From Pseudomonas sp. JM0905a (GTDB taxonomy: Bacteria; Pseudomonadota; Gammaproteobacteria; Pseudomonadales; Pseudomonadaceae), in NCBI RefSeq assembly GCF_014700075.1, contig NZ_JACXBU010000003.1, positions 186,001 through 250,000 of the forward strand: a stretch of DNA of 64,000 nt, written 5' to 3'. Below, piece after piece: positions 46,321-54,203 of this stretch; within the stretch, counting starts at the first letter, position 1; each line of letters begins with the position of its first letter. The position numbers were made by a program, and so were the translations under genes. Under the pieces are notes generated by a model. It saw only the letters and a program-made list of their open reading frames with translations, was not told where the DNA came from and searched no databases.

Positions 46321-47991
46321 GTGAAAAAGGTTTCCCTGAAAAACTGGTTCAAGAGCGGCGCACCGGGCGTCTGGATAAGTGGTGGCGCAGTTTCCATCGC
46401 CGTCATCATGACCATCGGCCTGCTGTCGGTGATCGCCGTGCGCGGTCTGGCCCACTTCTGGCCGGCGGACCTGGTGGAGGCGCAGTACTCCATTCCCGGC
46501 CAGCCCGCCAAGCCGGTCATCGGCGAAGCGGTGCAGATCGAGGAAGTGTCCCGTGTGCGCCTGAAGGGTGCCGGCCTGCCGGTACCGGAAGATGGCCCGG
46601 AATTCATGACCCGCGAGCTGCTCAAGGTGGGCAACCGTGACGTCTACGGCAGCGACTTCACCTGGGTGGTGGGCGACTGGCTGCTGGACCAGAAATACCC
46701 GGCCGACCTGGTGGCGCTGGAGCGCCGCGAGTGGGGCAACTTCTACGGCCGCCTGGTGGCGGTGAAGGAGAACGGCCAGGTCGTGGCCGAAGGCGACGCG
46801 GCCATGCCCGCGCTGCAAGAGCGCCTGAAGCGCGTGAATGACCTCTACGGCAAGCTCTACCAGCTGGAGAAGAAGGACATCGGCGGTATCAACCACGGCC
46901 TGGAGCGCCTGCGCCTGCAGACCCGCAAGCTGGAGCTGAACGATGCCCTGACCCCTGAGGCCCAGGCCGACATCGCCGCCCAGCGCGCCGAGCTGGAGAA
47001 GCGCTACAAGGGCCTGGAAGAGCAGCTGATGAGCCTGCACCAGGAGTTCAACCGCGACAGCGTGGTGGTCCGTGAAGCCGGCGGCCAGGAGCAGGAAATC
47101 AGCCTGGGCAAGGTGGTTCATGCCTACCAGCCGAACGCCATGGGCGCCGGTGCCAAGCTCGGCTTTTACTTCTCCAAGCTGTGGGAATTCCTCGCCGACG
47201 ACCCGCGTGAAGCCAACACCGAAGGCGGTATTTTCCCGGCCATCTTCGGCACCATCATGATGACCCTGATCATGGCTGTGATCGTCACCCCCTTCGGTGT
47301 GATCGCCGCCATCTACCTGCGCGAATACGCCAAGCAGGGCCCGCTGACCCGTGTGATTCGCATCGCGGTGAACAACCTGGCGGGCGTTCCGGCCATCGTC
47401 TACGGCGTGTTCGGCCTGGGCTTCTTCGTCTACGTGCTGGGCGGTTCGCTGGACCGCATGTTCTTCCCCGAGTCCGCACCGGCGCCGACCTTCGGCACCC
47501 CGGGCCTGCTCTGGGCGTCCCTGACCCTGGCGATCCTCGCCGTACCGGTGGTGATCGTGGCCACCGAGGAAGGCCTGGCGCGAATCCCGCGTGCCGTGCG
47601 TGAAGGCTCCCTGGCCCTCGGCGCGACCAAGGCCGAAACCCTGTGGAAGGTGGTCCTGCCCATGGCCAGCCCGGCCATGATGACCGGCCTGATCCTCGCC
47701 GTGGCCCGCGCGGCCGGTGAAGTGGCCCCGCTGATGCTGGTGGGTGTGGTGAAGCTGGCGCCGAGCCTGCCGGTGGACGGCAACTACCCGTACCTGCACC
47801 TGGACCAGAAGATCATGCACCTGGGCTTCCACATCTATGACGTCGGCTTCCAGAGCCCGAACGTCGAAGCCGCGCGCCCGCTGGTTTACGCGACCGCGCT
47901 GCTGCTGGTGATGGTGATCGCCCTGCTGAACTTCTCGGCCGTCGCCATCCGTAACCACCTGCGCGAGAAATACAAGGCGCTGGACAGCTGA
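46321..47991 (+). CDS. pstA: Phosphate ABC transporter permease PstA, extended form
   Basis: The second membrane subunit of the Pst importer, 556 residues. The first helix (VSIAVIMTIGLLSVIAVRGLAH) is followed by a long charged periplasmic or coiled-coil region (about 50-290), then the permease core with the EAA loop EGSLALGATKAETLWKVVLPMASPAMMTG. The GTG at 46321 is preferred because GGAG sits six bases upstream; a TTG at 46309 overlaps that site. Extended like PstC, suggesting the extra domains interact. A repeat element separates it from pstC. Confidence 0.94.
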   Translation: MKKVSLKNWFKSGAPGVWISGGAVSIAVIMTIGLLSVIAVRGLAHFWPADLVEAQYSIPGQPAKPVIGEAVQIEEVSRVRLKGAGLPVPEDGPEFMTRELLKVGNRDVYGSDFTWVVGDWLLDQKYPADLVALERREWGNFYGRLVAVKENGQVVAEGDAAMPALQERLKRVNDLYGKLYQLEKKDIGGINHGLERLRLQTRKLELNDALTPEAQADIAAQRAELEKRYKGLEEQLMSLHQEFNRDSVVVREAGGQEQEISLGKVVHAYQPNAMGAGAKLGFYFSKLWEFLADDPREANTEGGIFPAIFGTIMMTLIMAVIVTPFGVIAAIYLREYAKQGPLTRVIRIAVNNLAGVPAIVYGVFGLGFFVYVLGGSLDRMFFPESAPAPTFGTPGLLWASLTLAILAVPVVIVATEEGLARIPRAVREGSLALGATKAETLWKVVLPMASPAMMTGLILAVARAAGEVAPLMLVGVVKLAPSLPVDGNYPYLHLDQKIMHLGFHIYDVGFQSPNVEAARPLVYATALLLVMVIALLNFSAVAIRNHLREKYKALDS

Positions 47992-48060
47992 TCGTCCGCC
48001 GCCCAACGAATTGCCTGAGGCTTACAGCTTGTAGCTCGAAGCTACGAACGGAGTGAACAC

Positions 48061-48894
48061 ATGCAACACGAAACCCACAGCCACGGCGTCAACATTTCCG
48101 CCCTTGGCCGCGACAAGCAGAACCTGAGCCTGGCGAACGAGACCGTCGCCCTCGAAGTGCCCGGCCTGTCTCTGTTCTACGGCGAGAAGCAGGCGCTGCA
48201 CAACGTCAGCATGAACATCCCGAAGCAGCGCGTGACTGCCTTCATCGGACCAAGCGGTTGCGGCAAGTCCACCCTGCTGCGCTGCTTCAACCGCATGAAC
48301 GACCTGGTGGACGGCTGCCGCGTCGACGGTGAGATCCGCCTCGACGGCAGCAACATCTACCGCAAGGGCGAAGACGTGGCCGAGCTGCGCCGCCGTGTGG
48401 GCATGGTGTTCCAGAAGCCGAACCCCTTCCCCAAGAGCATCTATGAGAACGTGGTGTACGGCCTGCGCATCCAGGGCATCAACAAGAAGCGCGTGCTGGA
48501 CGAAGCCGTGGAGTGGGCGCTGAAGGGCGCTGCCCTGTGGGACGAGGTGAAGGACCGCCTGCACGAATCCGCCCTCGGCCTCTCCGGCGGTCAGCAGCAG
48601 CGTCTGGTGATTGCCCGTACCATCGCCGTGGAGCCGGAAGTCCTGCTGCTCGACGAACCCTGCTCGGCCCTGGACCCTATCTCCACCCTGAAGGTGGAAG
48701 AGCTGATCTATGAGCTCAAGAGCAAGTACACCATCGTCATCGTGACCCACAACATGCAGCAGGCGGCACGTGTTTCCGACTACACCGCCTTCATGTACAT
48801 GGGCAAGCTGATCGAGTTCGGCGATACCGATACCCTGTTCACCAATCCGGCCAAGAAGCAGACCGAGGACTACATCACCGGTCGCTACGGCTAG
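48061..48894 (+). CDS. pstB: Phosphate ABC transporter ATPase
   Basis: The 277-residue ATPase of the Pst importer. Walker [10 protein letters not shown] near residue 63, Q-loop [19 protein letters not shown], signature [19 protein letters not shown], Walker [14 protein letters not shown] and switch region [14 protein letters not shown] are all intact. The N-terminal 35 residues extend beyond the core as in other Pseudomonas PstB proteins. phoU follows after 58 bases. Confidence 0.98.
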   Translation: MQHETHSHGVNISALGRDKQNLSLANETVALEVPGLSLFYGEKQALHNVSMNIPKQRVTAFIGPSGCGKSTLLRCFNRMNDLVDGCRVDGEIRLDGSNIYRKGEDVAELRRRVGMVFQKPNPFPKSIYENVVYGLRIQGINKKRVLDEAVEWALKGAALWDEVKDRLHESALGLSGGQQQRLVIARTIAVEPEVLLLDEPCSALDPISTLKVEELIYELKSKYTIVIVTHNMQQAARVSDYTAFMYMGKLIEFGDTDTLFTNPAKKQTEDYITGRYG

Positions 48895-48952
48895 TGGCTA
48901 CTTGAAGGCCACTACCACCAGGAAAAGCATTCTGCTCAACAAGGGTTAGAAA

Positions 48953-49699
48953 ATGATCGACAAAGACAGCCTCACCCATCACATCTCCCAGCAGTTCAAC
49001 GCCGAACTGGAGGAAGTGCGCAGCCACCTCCTGGCGATGGGCGGCCTGGTCGAGAAGCAGGTCAACGACGCGGTCACCGCGCTGATCGACGCCGACTCGG
49101 GCCTCGCCCAGCAAGTGCGCGAGATCGACGACCAGATCAACCAGATGGAGCGCAACATCGACGAGGAGTGCGTGCGCATCCTCGCCCGTCGCCAGCCGGC
49201 GGCGTCCGACCTGCGCCTGATTATCAGCATCTCCAAGTCGGTGATCGACCTCGAACGCATCGGCGACGAAGCCTCGAAAATCGCCCGCCGCGCCATCCAA
49301 CTCTGCGAGGAAGGCGTTGCCCCGCGCGGCTACGTCGAGGTGCGCCACATCGGCGACCAGGTGCGCAAGATGGTCCAGGAAGCCCTGGATGCCTTCGCCC
49401 GCTTCGACGCCGACCTCGCCCTGTCGGTGGCCCAGTACGACAAGAACATCGACCGCGAGTACAAGACCGCGCTGCGCGAACTGGTCACCTACATGATGGA
49501 AGACCCGCGCGCCATCAGCCGCGTGCTCAACGTCATCTGGGCCCTGCGTTCCCTGGAGCGTATCGGCGACCACGCGCGCAACATTTCCGAGCTGGTGATC
49601 TACCTGGTGCGCGGCACCGACGTTCGCCACATGGGCCTGGCGCGCATGACCGAAGAAGTGAAGGGCAATGGCGCCAACAAGGACGCCGCCAAGGGCTGA
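48953..49699 (+). CDS. phoU: Phosphate-specific transport regulator PhoU
   Basis: Links Pst activity to PhoR inhibition when phosphate is abundant. The 248-residue protein is two PhoU three-helix repeats with the metal-binding-type motifs IDLERIGDEASKIAR and LERIGDHARNISE. Starts MIDKDSLTHHISQQFNAEL. Last gene of the pst cluster, followed by an intrinsic terminator. Confidence 0.98.
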   Translation: MIDKDSLTHHISQQFNAELEEVRSHLLAMGGLVEKQVNDAVTALIDADSGLAQQVREIDDQINQMERNIDEECVRILARRQPAASDLRLIISISKSVIDLERIGDEASKIARRAIQLCEEGVAPRGYVEVRHIGDQVRKMVQEALDAFARFDADLALSVAQYDKNIDREYKTALRELVTYMMEDPRAISRVLNVIWALRSLERIGDHARNISELVIYLVRGTDVRHMGLARMTEEVKGNGANKDAAKG

Positions 49700-49717
49700 T
49701 CCTGCTTCTCGCTTGCG

Positions 49718-49751
49718 GAACGCCCGGCCTCGTGCCGGGCGTTCTGCTTTT
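49718..49751 (+). terminator. Terminator of the pst-phoU operon
   Basis: GAACGCCCGGC, CTCGT loop and GCCGGGCGTTC (49718-49744), an 11-bp perfect stem followed by TGCTTTT. Confidence 0.85.
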
Positions 49752-49862
49752 CGGGCCTGTGGATGACCCGTCGGTCGCGGACCGGGCGCAGGTCGCAAAT
49801 CGGACTTGGCAATTGGCTATCAGCCAAGGCTATTCTTAGCCCCGATTTCCAAGGAGTAGTCG

Positions 49863-50774
49863 ATGGGCAAGGTCAACGTGCTGGTGGTGGATGATGCGTC
49901 CTTTATTCGCGATCTGGTGAAAAAGGGGCTGCGCGACAACTTTCCCGGCATCCAGATCGAAGAAGCGATCAATGGGCGCAAGGCCCAGCAATTGCTCGCC
50001 CGCGCCAGTATCGACCTGATCCTCTGCGACTGGGAAATGCCCGAGATGTCGGGGCTGGAATTGCTCACCTGGTGCCGCGAGCAGGACAACCTGAAGACCA
50101 CGCCCTTCATCATGGTTACCAGCCGTGGTGACAAGGAGAACGTCATCCAGGCCATCCAGGCCGGCGTCTCCGACTACATTGGCAAACCCTTCTCCAACGA
50201 TCAGCTGGTCACCAAGGTGAAGAAGGCCTTGGCCCGCAGTGGCAAGCTCGAAGCCCTGATGTCCAGTTCGCCGGTGAAGCTGCCCAACGCCGGCGGCTTT
50301 GCCAATGATTCCCTCGCCGCCCTCACCGGCGGCAAGGCCGAGGTGGTCCGCCCCGCTGCCGCGCCGGCGCCTGCCGCGCCCGTGGCCAAACCCGCCGCGC
50401 CGACCCCGTCGGTGAAATCCGCGTCCCAGGCCCCCGGTGGCCGTGGCCAGGCCCAGCTGCGACTTCCGGCGGGCGTGCTGGCCTGTGTGATCAAGGCCCT
50501 GAGCCTGAAGGATGCGCAGCTTGTGGTGCGCCGTGGCGAGCCGCTGCCGCAGGTACTGGAGAGTGCGGTGCTCGACCTGGAACAGGGCGAGGGTGGCGAA
50601 GTGGCGCGGCTCAACGGCTACCTGCACTCGGTGGCGGCGCTGGAGCCGAAGCCCGACAGCGAGTGGCTGCAGCTGACCTTCCGCTTCGTCGATGGCGACC
50701 CGCAGAAGCTCGACTACCTGTCCCGCCTGATCGCCCGCGGTACCGCGCAGAAGCATTTCGTCCCCGGCGCCTGA
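49863..50774 (+). CDS. Orphan response regulator with C-terminal PilZ-like region
   Basis: A 303-residue protein. The receiver domain (about 4-125) has the acidic pair VVDDASF, the phospho-acceptor Asp in LILCDWEMPEMSG, Thr in MVTSRGD and Lys in IGKPFS. An Ala/Pro-rich linker (about 155-190) leads to a C-terminal domain (about 195-300) with beta-strand character that could be PilZ-like, but the RxxxR motif needed for c-di-GMP binding is not obvious. No histidine kinase is adjacent. AGGAG precedes the ATG. Position corresponds to PA5364 after phoU. Confidence 0.85.
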   Translation: MGKVNVLVVDDASFIRDLVKKGLRDNFPGIQIEEAINGRKAQQLLARASIDLILCDWEMPEMSGLELLTWCREQDNLKTTPFIMVTSRGDKENVIQAIQAGVSDYIGKPFSNDQLVTKVKKALARSGKLEALMSSSPVKLPNAGGFANDSLAALTGGKAEVVRPAAAPAPAAPVAKPAAPTPSVKSASQAPGGRGQAQLRLPAGVLACVIKALSLKDAQLVVRRGEPLPQVLESAVLDLEQGEGGEVARLNGYLHSVAALEPKPDSEWLQLTFRFVDGDPQKLDYLSRLIARGTAQKHFVPGA

Positions 50775-50878
50775 TCGTCCAGCCAACCCCGTCACAGCCC
50801 GACGGGCGACGTCTCGCCGACGTTGGGTTGCGCTGCTAGTCTTCGGCTTCTCGGAGCACACAAAGACAACGGGACGAG

Positions 50879-51775
50879 ATGCTGGGGCGACTCCTTTCTC
50901 TGGCGCTGCTGCTCGGCATGAGCTTGCCGGCCGCTGCGCTGACCATCTACAAGTACACCGACGCCAATGGTGTGGTGACCTACACCGATAAGGCCGTGTC
51001 CGGTGCCCAGGTGTTCGTCTTCCGTGACCGCATGGTGGAGCGTCTGGACCTGTCGGTGAAGCTGGAGACGAAGAAGCACGACGCCGGCGAAACCCTGCTG
51101 TTGCGCAATGACCTGTTCGCCCCGGTGGAAGTGGAATTGCGCATCGACCAGGCGGAAAACGTCTCGGGCGTTCCCGATAAACCCATCCGCTGGGTGCTGG
51201 CGCCGCGCAGCAGCATGCGCATGGCCACCCTGGCTCCGGCCGACCCGAGCCGTCCCATGCGCTACAAGCCCAAGTTGCGCTACGCCATGGGTGACCCGCG
51301 CCTGCAGCCGGTGCTCTACCGCTATCCGCTGCCCTGGATGGGCGGCCCCTTCCGCCTGACCCAGGGCGCCAATGGCCGCTACAGCCACTTCACGCCCAAG
51401 GGCCGCTACGCCCTGGATATCGCCATGCCCGAAGGCACGCCGATCGTCGCGGCGCGTCCCGGCGTGGTGGTGAAGATCGAGAACGACCAGAGCGGCCGGG
51501 GCAACAACCCGTCCGGCAACTTTGTGCGCATCCTGCATGACGACGGCACGATGGGCGTCTACCTGCACTTGATGCGCGGTTCGGTGCAGGTCCGCGAGGG
51601 GCAGCAGGTGGCCATTGGCGAACGCATCGCCCGATCCGGCAACACCGGCAACAGCACCGGCCCGCACCTGCACTTCGTCATCCAGCGCAACATGGGCCTG
51701 GCACTGGAATCCATTCCTTTCGACTTCGCCCAACCGGTGGATACCCTGCCGAACTTCGCGGTGGGTGGGGAGTAG
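50879..51775 (+). CDS. Secreted M23-family peptidase
   Basis: A 298-residue precursor with a signal peptide (LLSLALLLGMSLPAAA), an N-terminal DUF4124-like stretch (LTIYKYTDANGVVTYTDKAVSG) and a C-terminal LytM/M23 peptidase. Zinc-site motifs are present: His in GRYSHFTPKGRYALDIAMPEGTP (with the downstream Asp) and HLHF in STGPHLHFVIQ. The likely substrate is peptidoglycan cross-links in the periplasm. Corresponds to PA5363. Confidence 0.9.
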   Translation: MLGRLLSLALLLGMSLPAAALTIYKYTDANGVVTYTDKAVSGAQVFVFRDRMVERLDLSVKLETKKHDAGETLLLRNDLFAPVEVELRIDQAENVSGVPDKPIRWVLAPRSSMRMATLAPADPSRPMRYKPKLRYAMGDPRLQPVLYRYPLPWMGGPFRLTQGANGRYSHFTPKGRYALDIAMPEGTPIVAARPGVVVKIENDQSGRGNNPSGNFVRILHDDGTMGVYLHLMRGSVQVREGQQVAIGERIARSGNTGNSTGPHLHFVIQRNMGLALESIPFDFAQPVDTLPNFAVGGE

Positions 51776-51810
51776 GGGCGGGGATTGGCGCAGGTCGCGG
51801 CTGAGCTATG

Positions 51811-51923
51811 CGAAGTCCAACATCGGTCTGCGCCGAAGCACTGTCGTTGGGCTTCGCTACGCTTTGCCCAACCTACATCGGGCCGTGCTCAGCATGGGTA
51901 TCGCTTCGCTCCACCCATCCTAC
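51811..51923. repeat. Intergenic mosaic repeat (family B)
   Basis: The TTGGGCTTCGCTACGC...CCCAACCTAC block (51847-51876) resembles the 3' half of the 8149 element, and ATGGGTATCGCTTCGC...CCCATCCTAC (51894-51923) resembles the 6663 element. Two repeat types are thus joined in one gap. Confidence 0.75.
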
Positions 51924-51927
51924 GGGG

Positions 51928-51948
51928 CAGTTGAGCTTGAGTACCTTG
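51928..51948. repeat. Left copy of a 21-bp imperfect direct repeat flanking ParDE
   Basis: This 21-base stretch matches 18 of 21 bases of 52788-52808, which is the very 3' end of the CorC-like gene (encoding KVLKLD). All three differences are transitions. The two copies bracket the toxin-antitoxin module. Confidence 0.65.
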
Positions 51949-51957
51949 AGGGGAAAT

Positions 51958-52287
51958 CTATTTTCCGTCGCTGTCCTGCATCCAGGCTGGGATATCCCTC
52001 ATCCCATGCAGCACGCGCCACACATCAATGCGATCTTCGCGCTCGATATAAAAGACCAGATAGGGATAGCGCTTGAGCGTCCAGGAGCGCAGCCCCGGCA
52101 GATCGAGTTCGTGGGCGTACCGTGATGAACCGGACTCGGGATGCCGGCTGATGTGCTTGTAGGCCCGTTCCAGGGCGTCGATGAAACCGAGTGCAGCTTG
52201 CTCGGTTGCTTCGTTCAGGTAGTAGCCGATGGCGTCGTCGATATCCTGATTGGCCCGTGTCCGGGGGATGATCGGCTTGGCCTTCAT
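51958..52287 (-). CDS. parE: ParE/RelE-family toxin
   Basis: A 109-residue type II toxin. The ParE pattern is clear: an N-terminal strand and helices (RTRANQDIDDAIGYYLNEATEQAALGFIDALERAYKHI), then HPESGSSRYAHELDLPGLRSWTLKRYPYLVFYIEREDRIDVWRVLHGMRDIP with the Arg-rich strand and HGxRDIP ending. Members usually inhibit gyrase. The start overlaps the antitoxin stop by the ATGA arrangement. It is downstream of parD on the minus strand. Confidence 0.93.
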   Translation of the reverse strand: MKAKPIIPRTRANQDIDDAIGYYLNEATEQAALGFIDALERAYKHISRHPESGSSRYAHELDLPGLRSWTLKRYPYLVFYIEREDRIDVWRVLHGMRDIPAWMQDSDGK

Positions 52288-52520
52288 GCCTTGGCGTTCC
52301 GTACCCGGTTGCGCAGTGCATCGAAGTAGTTGTCATCAGCCGGGGCGGCGGGAGAGGAGGCGGCGCCTTCCAGGAGCAGGTTACGCAGGCGTTGGCGGTC
52401 CTGGTCCTTGCGGATCAGTTCGCGGACGTACTCGCTGCTGGTGCCATAGCCGCGCTGGCTGACCTGGTCATCGACAAAGCTCTTGAGGGCATCGGGCAGG
52501 GAGATGTTCATGGTGCTCAT
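52284..52520 (-). CDS. parD: ParD-family antitoxin
   Basis: A 78-residue ribbon-helix-helix antitoxin (MSTMNISLPDALKSFVDDQVSQRGYGTSSEYVRELIRKDQ, about 1-40) with a disordered, toxin-wrapping C-terminus. First gene of the module. A perfect palindrome lies 13 bases before the start and is the expected autorepression site. The ATG at 52520 begins the family homology. Confidence 0.93.
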   Translation of the reverse strand: MSTMNISLPDALKSFVDDQVSQRGYGTSSEYVRELIRKDQDRQRLRNLLLEGAASSPAAPADDNYFDALRNRVRNAKA

Positions 52521-52532
52521 GGGAAACCACCT

Positions 52533-52551
52533 TTTGGCAAATTTTGCCAAA
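52533..52551. promoter_or_regulatory. Palindromic operator of parDE
   Basis: TTTGGCAAATTTTGCCAAA is a perfect 9-1-9 palindrome, positioned for ParD ribbon-helix-helix binding and autoregulation. Confidence 0.85.
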
Positions 52552-52786
52552 GAATGGTAGCACCAGGTTCCGCCGGCAGGTGTCGAAATCACAGGCACGA
52601 ACTGTTTTGAATCGACATGGGCGAATGGCTGGAGACCCCAAGTTGAGCGGGGCTACGTCGTACTGAGCCACCCGTCAAAAGAATTGTCTCCCCTCTACCT
52701 CTGGAAGAGGAGAGCGGAGTTCGGGAAGGATTCGAGGGTTAGCCTGGTAGTCCGCGTTCGCGAATGAATCCGCGAGCGCGGGGTGC

Positions 52787-54127
52787 TCAATCGAGCTTGA
52801 GCACCTTGGCAAGGACGATCTTCGGGCCTTTCATCTTCTTCACGATGATGCGCAGGCCGTCGGTTTCCAGCACTTCTTCCTCTTCCGGCACGCGGTTGAG
52901 GGTCTCGTAGACGAGGCCGGCGAGGGTGTCGGCTTCGACGTGGTCGAGGTCGATGCCCAGCAGGCGTTCCACCTTGAACAGCGGGGTGTCGCCGCGCACC
53001 AGCAGCTTGCCCGGCTGGTAGGCGAGCACGCCGCGTTCGGTCTTGCGGTGTTCGTCCTGGATATCGCCCACCAGCACTTCCAGCACGTCTTCCATGGTCA
53101 GGAAGCCCACCACCTTGCCGTCGGCCTCTTCGACCAGTGCGAAGTGCGCGCCGCCCTGGCGGAACTGTTCCAGCAGGCGCGACAGCGGCATGTGCTTGGT
53201 TACGCGCTCCAGCGGGTGGGTGAGTTCGGCGAGGTCGAAGGATTCCGGCAGGCTGTCCAGCGCCGACAGGGCCAGCAGCAGGTCCTTGATGTGCAGGACG
53301 CCGATGAACTCGCCTTTCTGGTCGTCGTGCACCGGGTAGCGGCTGTACTTGTGGCGGCGGATCACGCTGAGGATGTCCGCCAGCGGTGCGTCGTGCTCCA
53401 GGTAGATCAGGTCTTCGCGGGAGTTGGCCCAGTCCACCACTTCCAGTTCGCCCATCTCCACCGCCGAGGCCAGTACGCGCATGTCCTGGTCGCTGGGATC
53501 GCGGGCGCGGCTGGAGTGGAGGATCAGCTTCAGTTCGTCGCGGCTGTAGTGATGCTCGTGGTGCGGGCCGGGTTCGCCTTGTCCGGCGATGCGCAGGATG
53601 GTGTTGGCGCTGGCGTTGAGCAGCCAGATGGCCGGGTACATCAGCCAGTAGAAGGTGTACAGCGGCGCGGCGGTCCACAGCGAGAGCAGCTCGGGTTTGC
53701 GGATGGCCCAGGACTTGGGGGCCAGCTCGCCGACCACGATGTGCAGGTAGGAAATGATGAAGAACGCGGTGAAGAAGGCGATGCCGTGGACCAGCTTCTG
53801 CGATTCGATGCCGACGGACTCGAGCAGCGGCTGCAGCAGGTGGGCGAAGGCCGGTTCACCGACCCAGCCGAGGCCCAGGGAGGCCAGGGTGATGCCCAAC
53901 TGGCACGCTGACAGGTAGGCGTCCAGCTGGTTGTGCACGGTGCGCAGGATGCGTCCACGCCAGCCGTGCTGGTCGGCGATGGCTTCGACGCGGGTGGAGC
54001 GCAGCTTGACCATGGCGAACTCGGCGGCCACGAAGAAGCCGTTGAGCAGCACGAGGAAAAGGGCGAAGAGAATCAGGCCGAAATCGGCGAAGTAACTGAG
54101 AAAGCTGGAACTAGGGGAAGGGTCCAT
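52787..54127 (-). CDS. CorC/HlyC (CNNM-like) CBS-domain membrane protein
   Basis: A 446-residue protein with an N-terminal DUF21/CNNM membrane domain (about 10-195, four hydrophobic helices including LILFALFLVLLNGFFVAAEFAMVK), a tandem CBS pair (about 215-335: YLEHDAPLADILSVI, KYSRYPVHDDQKGEFIGVLHIKDLL) and a C-terminal CorC/HlyC domain (about 350-440). The family is implicated in divalent cation, usually Mg/Co, efflux or resistance. The ATG at 54127 has no clear ribosome-binding site. Corresponds to PA5362-type genes between pst and pho. Its 3' end is partly duplicated beyond the ParDE module. Confidence 0.92.
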   Translation of the reverse strand: MDPSPSSSFLSYFADFGLILFALFLVLLNGFFVAAEFAMVKLRSTRVEAIADQHGWRGRILRTVHNQLDAYLSACQLGITLASLGLGWVGEPAFAHLLQPLLESVGIESQKLVHGIAFFTAFFIISYLHIVVGELAPKSWAIRKPELLSLWTAAPLYTFYWLMYPAIWLLNASANTILRIAGQGEPGPHHEHHYSRDELKLILHSSRARDPSDQDMRVLASAVEMGELEVVDWANSREDLIYLEHDAPLADILSVIRRHKYSRYPVHDDQKGEFIGVLHIKDLLLALSALDSLPESFDLAELTHPLERVTKHMPLSRLLEQFRQGGAHFALVEEADGKVVGFLTMEDVLEVLVGDIQDEHRKTERGVLAYQPGKLLVRGDTPLFKVERLLGIDLDHVEADTLAGLVYETLNRVPEEEEVLETDGLRIIVKKMKGPKIVLAKVLKLD

Positions 54128-54160
54128 GGAGGTTTTTGCTTGGAAATGACCGGCTAAGGT

Positions 54161-54203
54161 TGAAGGCTGACCCCCGACTTTGCAAGTCGGGGGCTTGGCC
54201 TTC
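54161..54203 (-). terminator. Long stem-loop after phoR
   Basis: CCCCCGACTT (54171-54180) and AAGTCGGGGG (54184-54193) pair perfectly around TGC, with an outer TGAAGGC/GCCTTCA stem. It overlaps the phoR stop region and lies before the CorC-like gene on the same strand. No T-tract is present. Confidence 0.7.
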
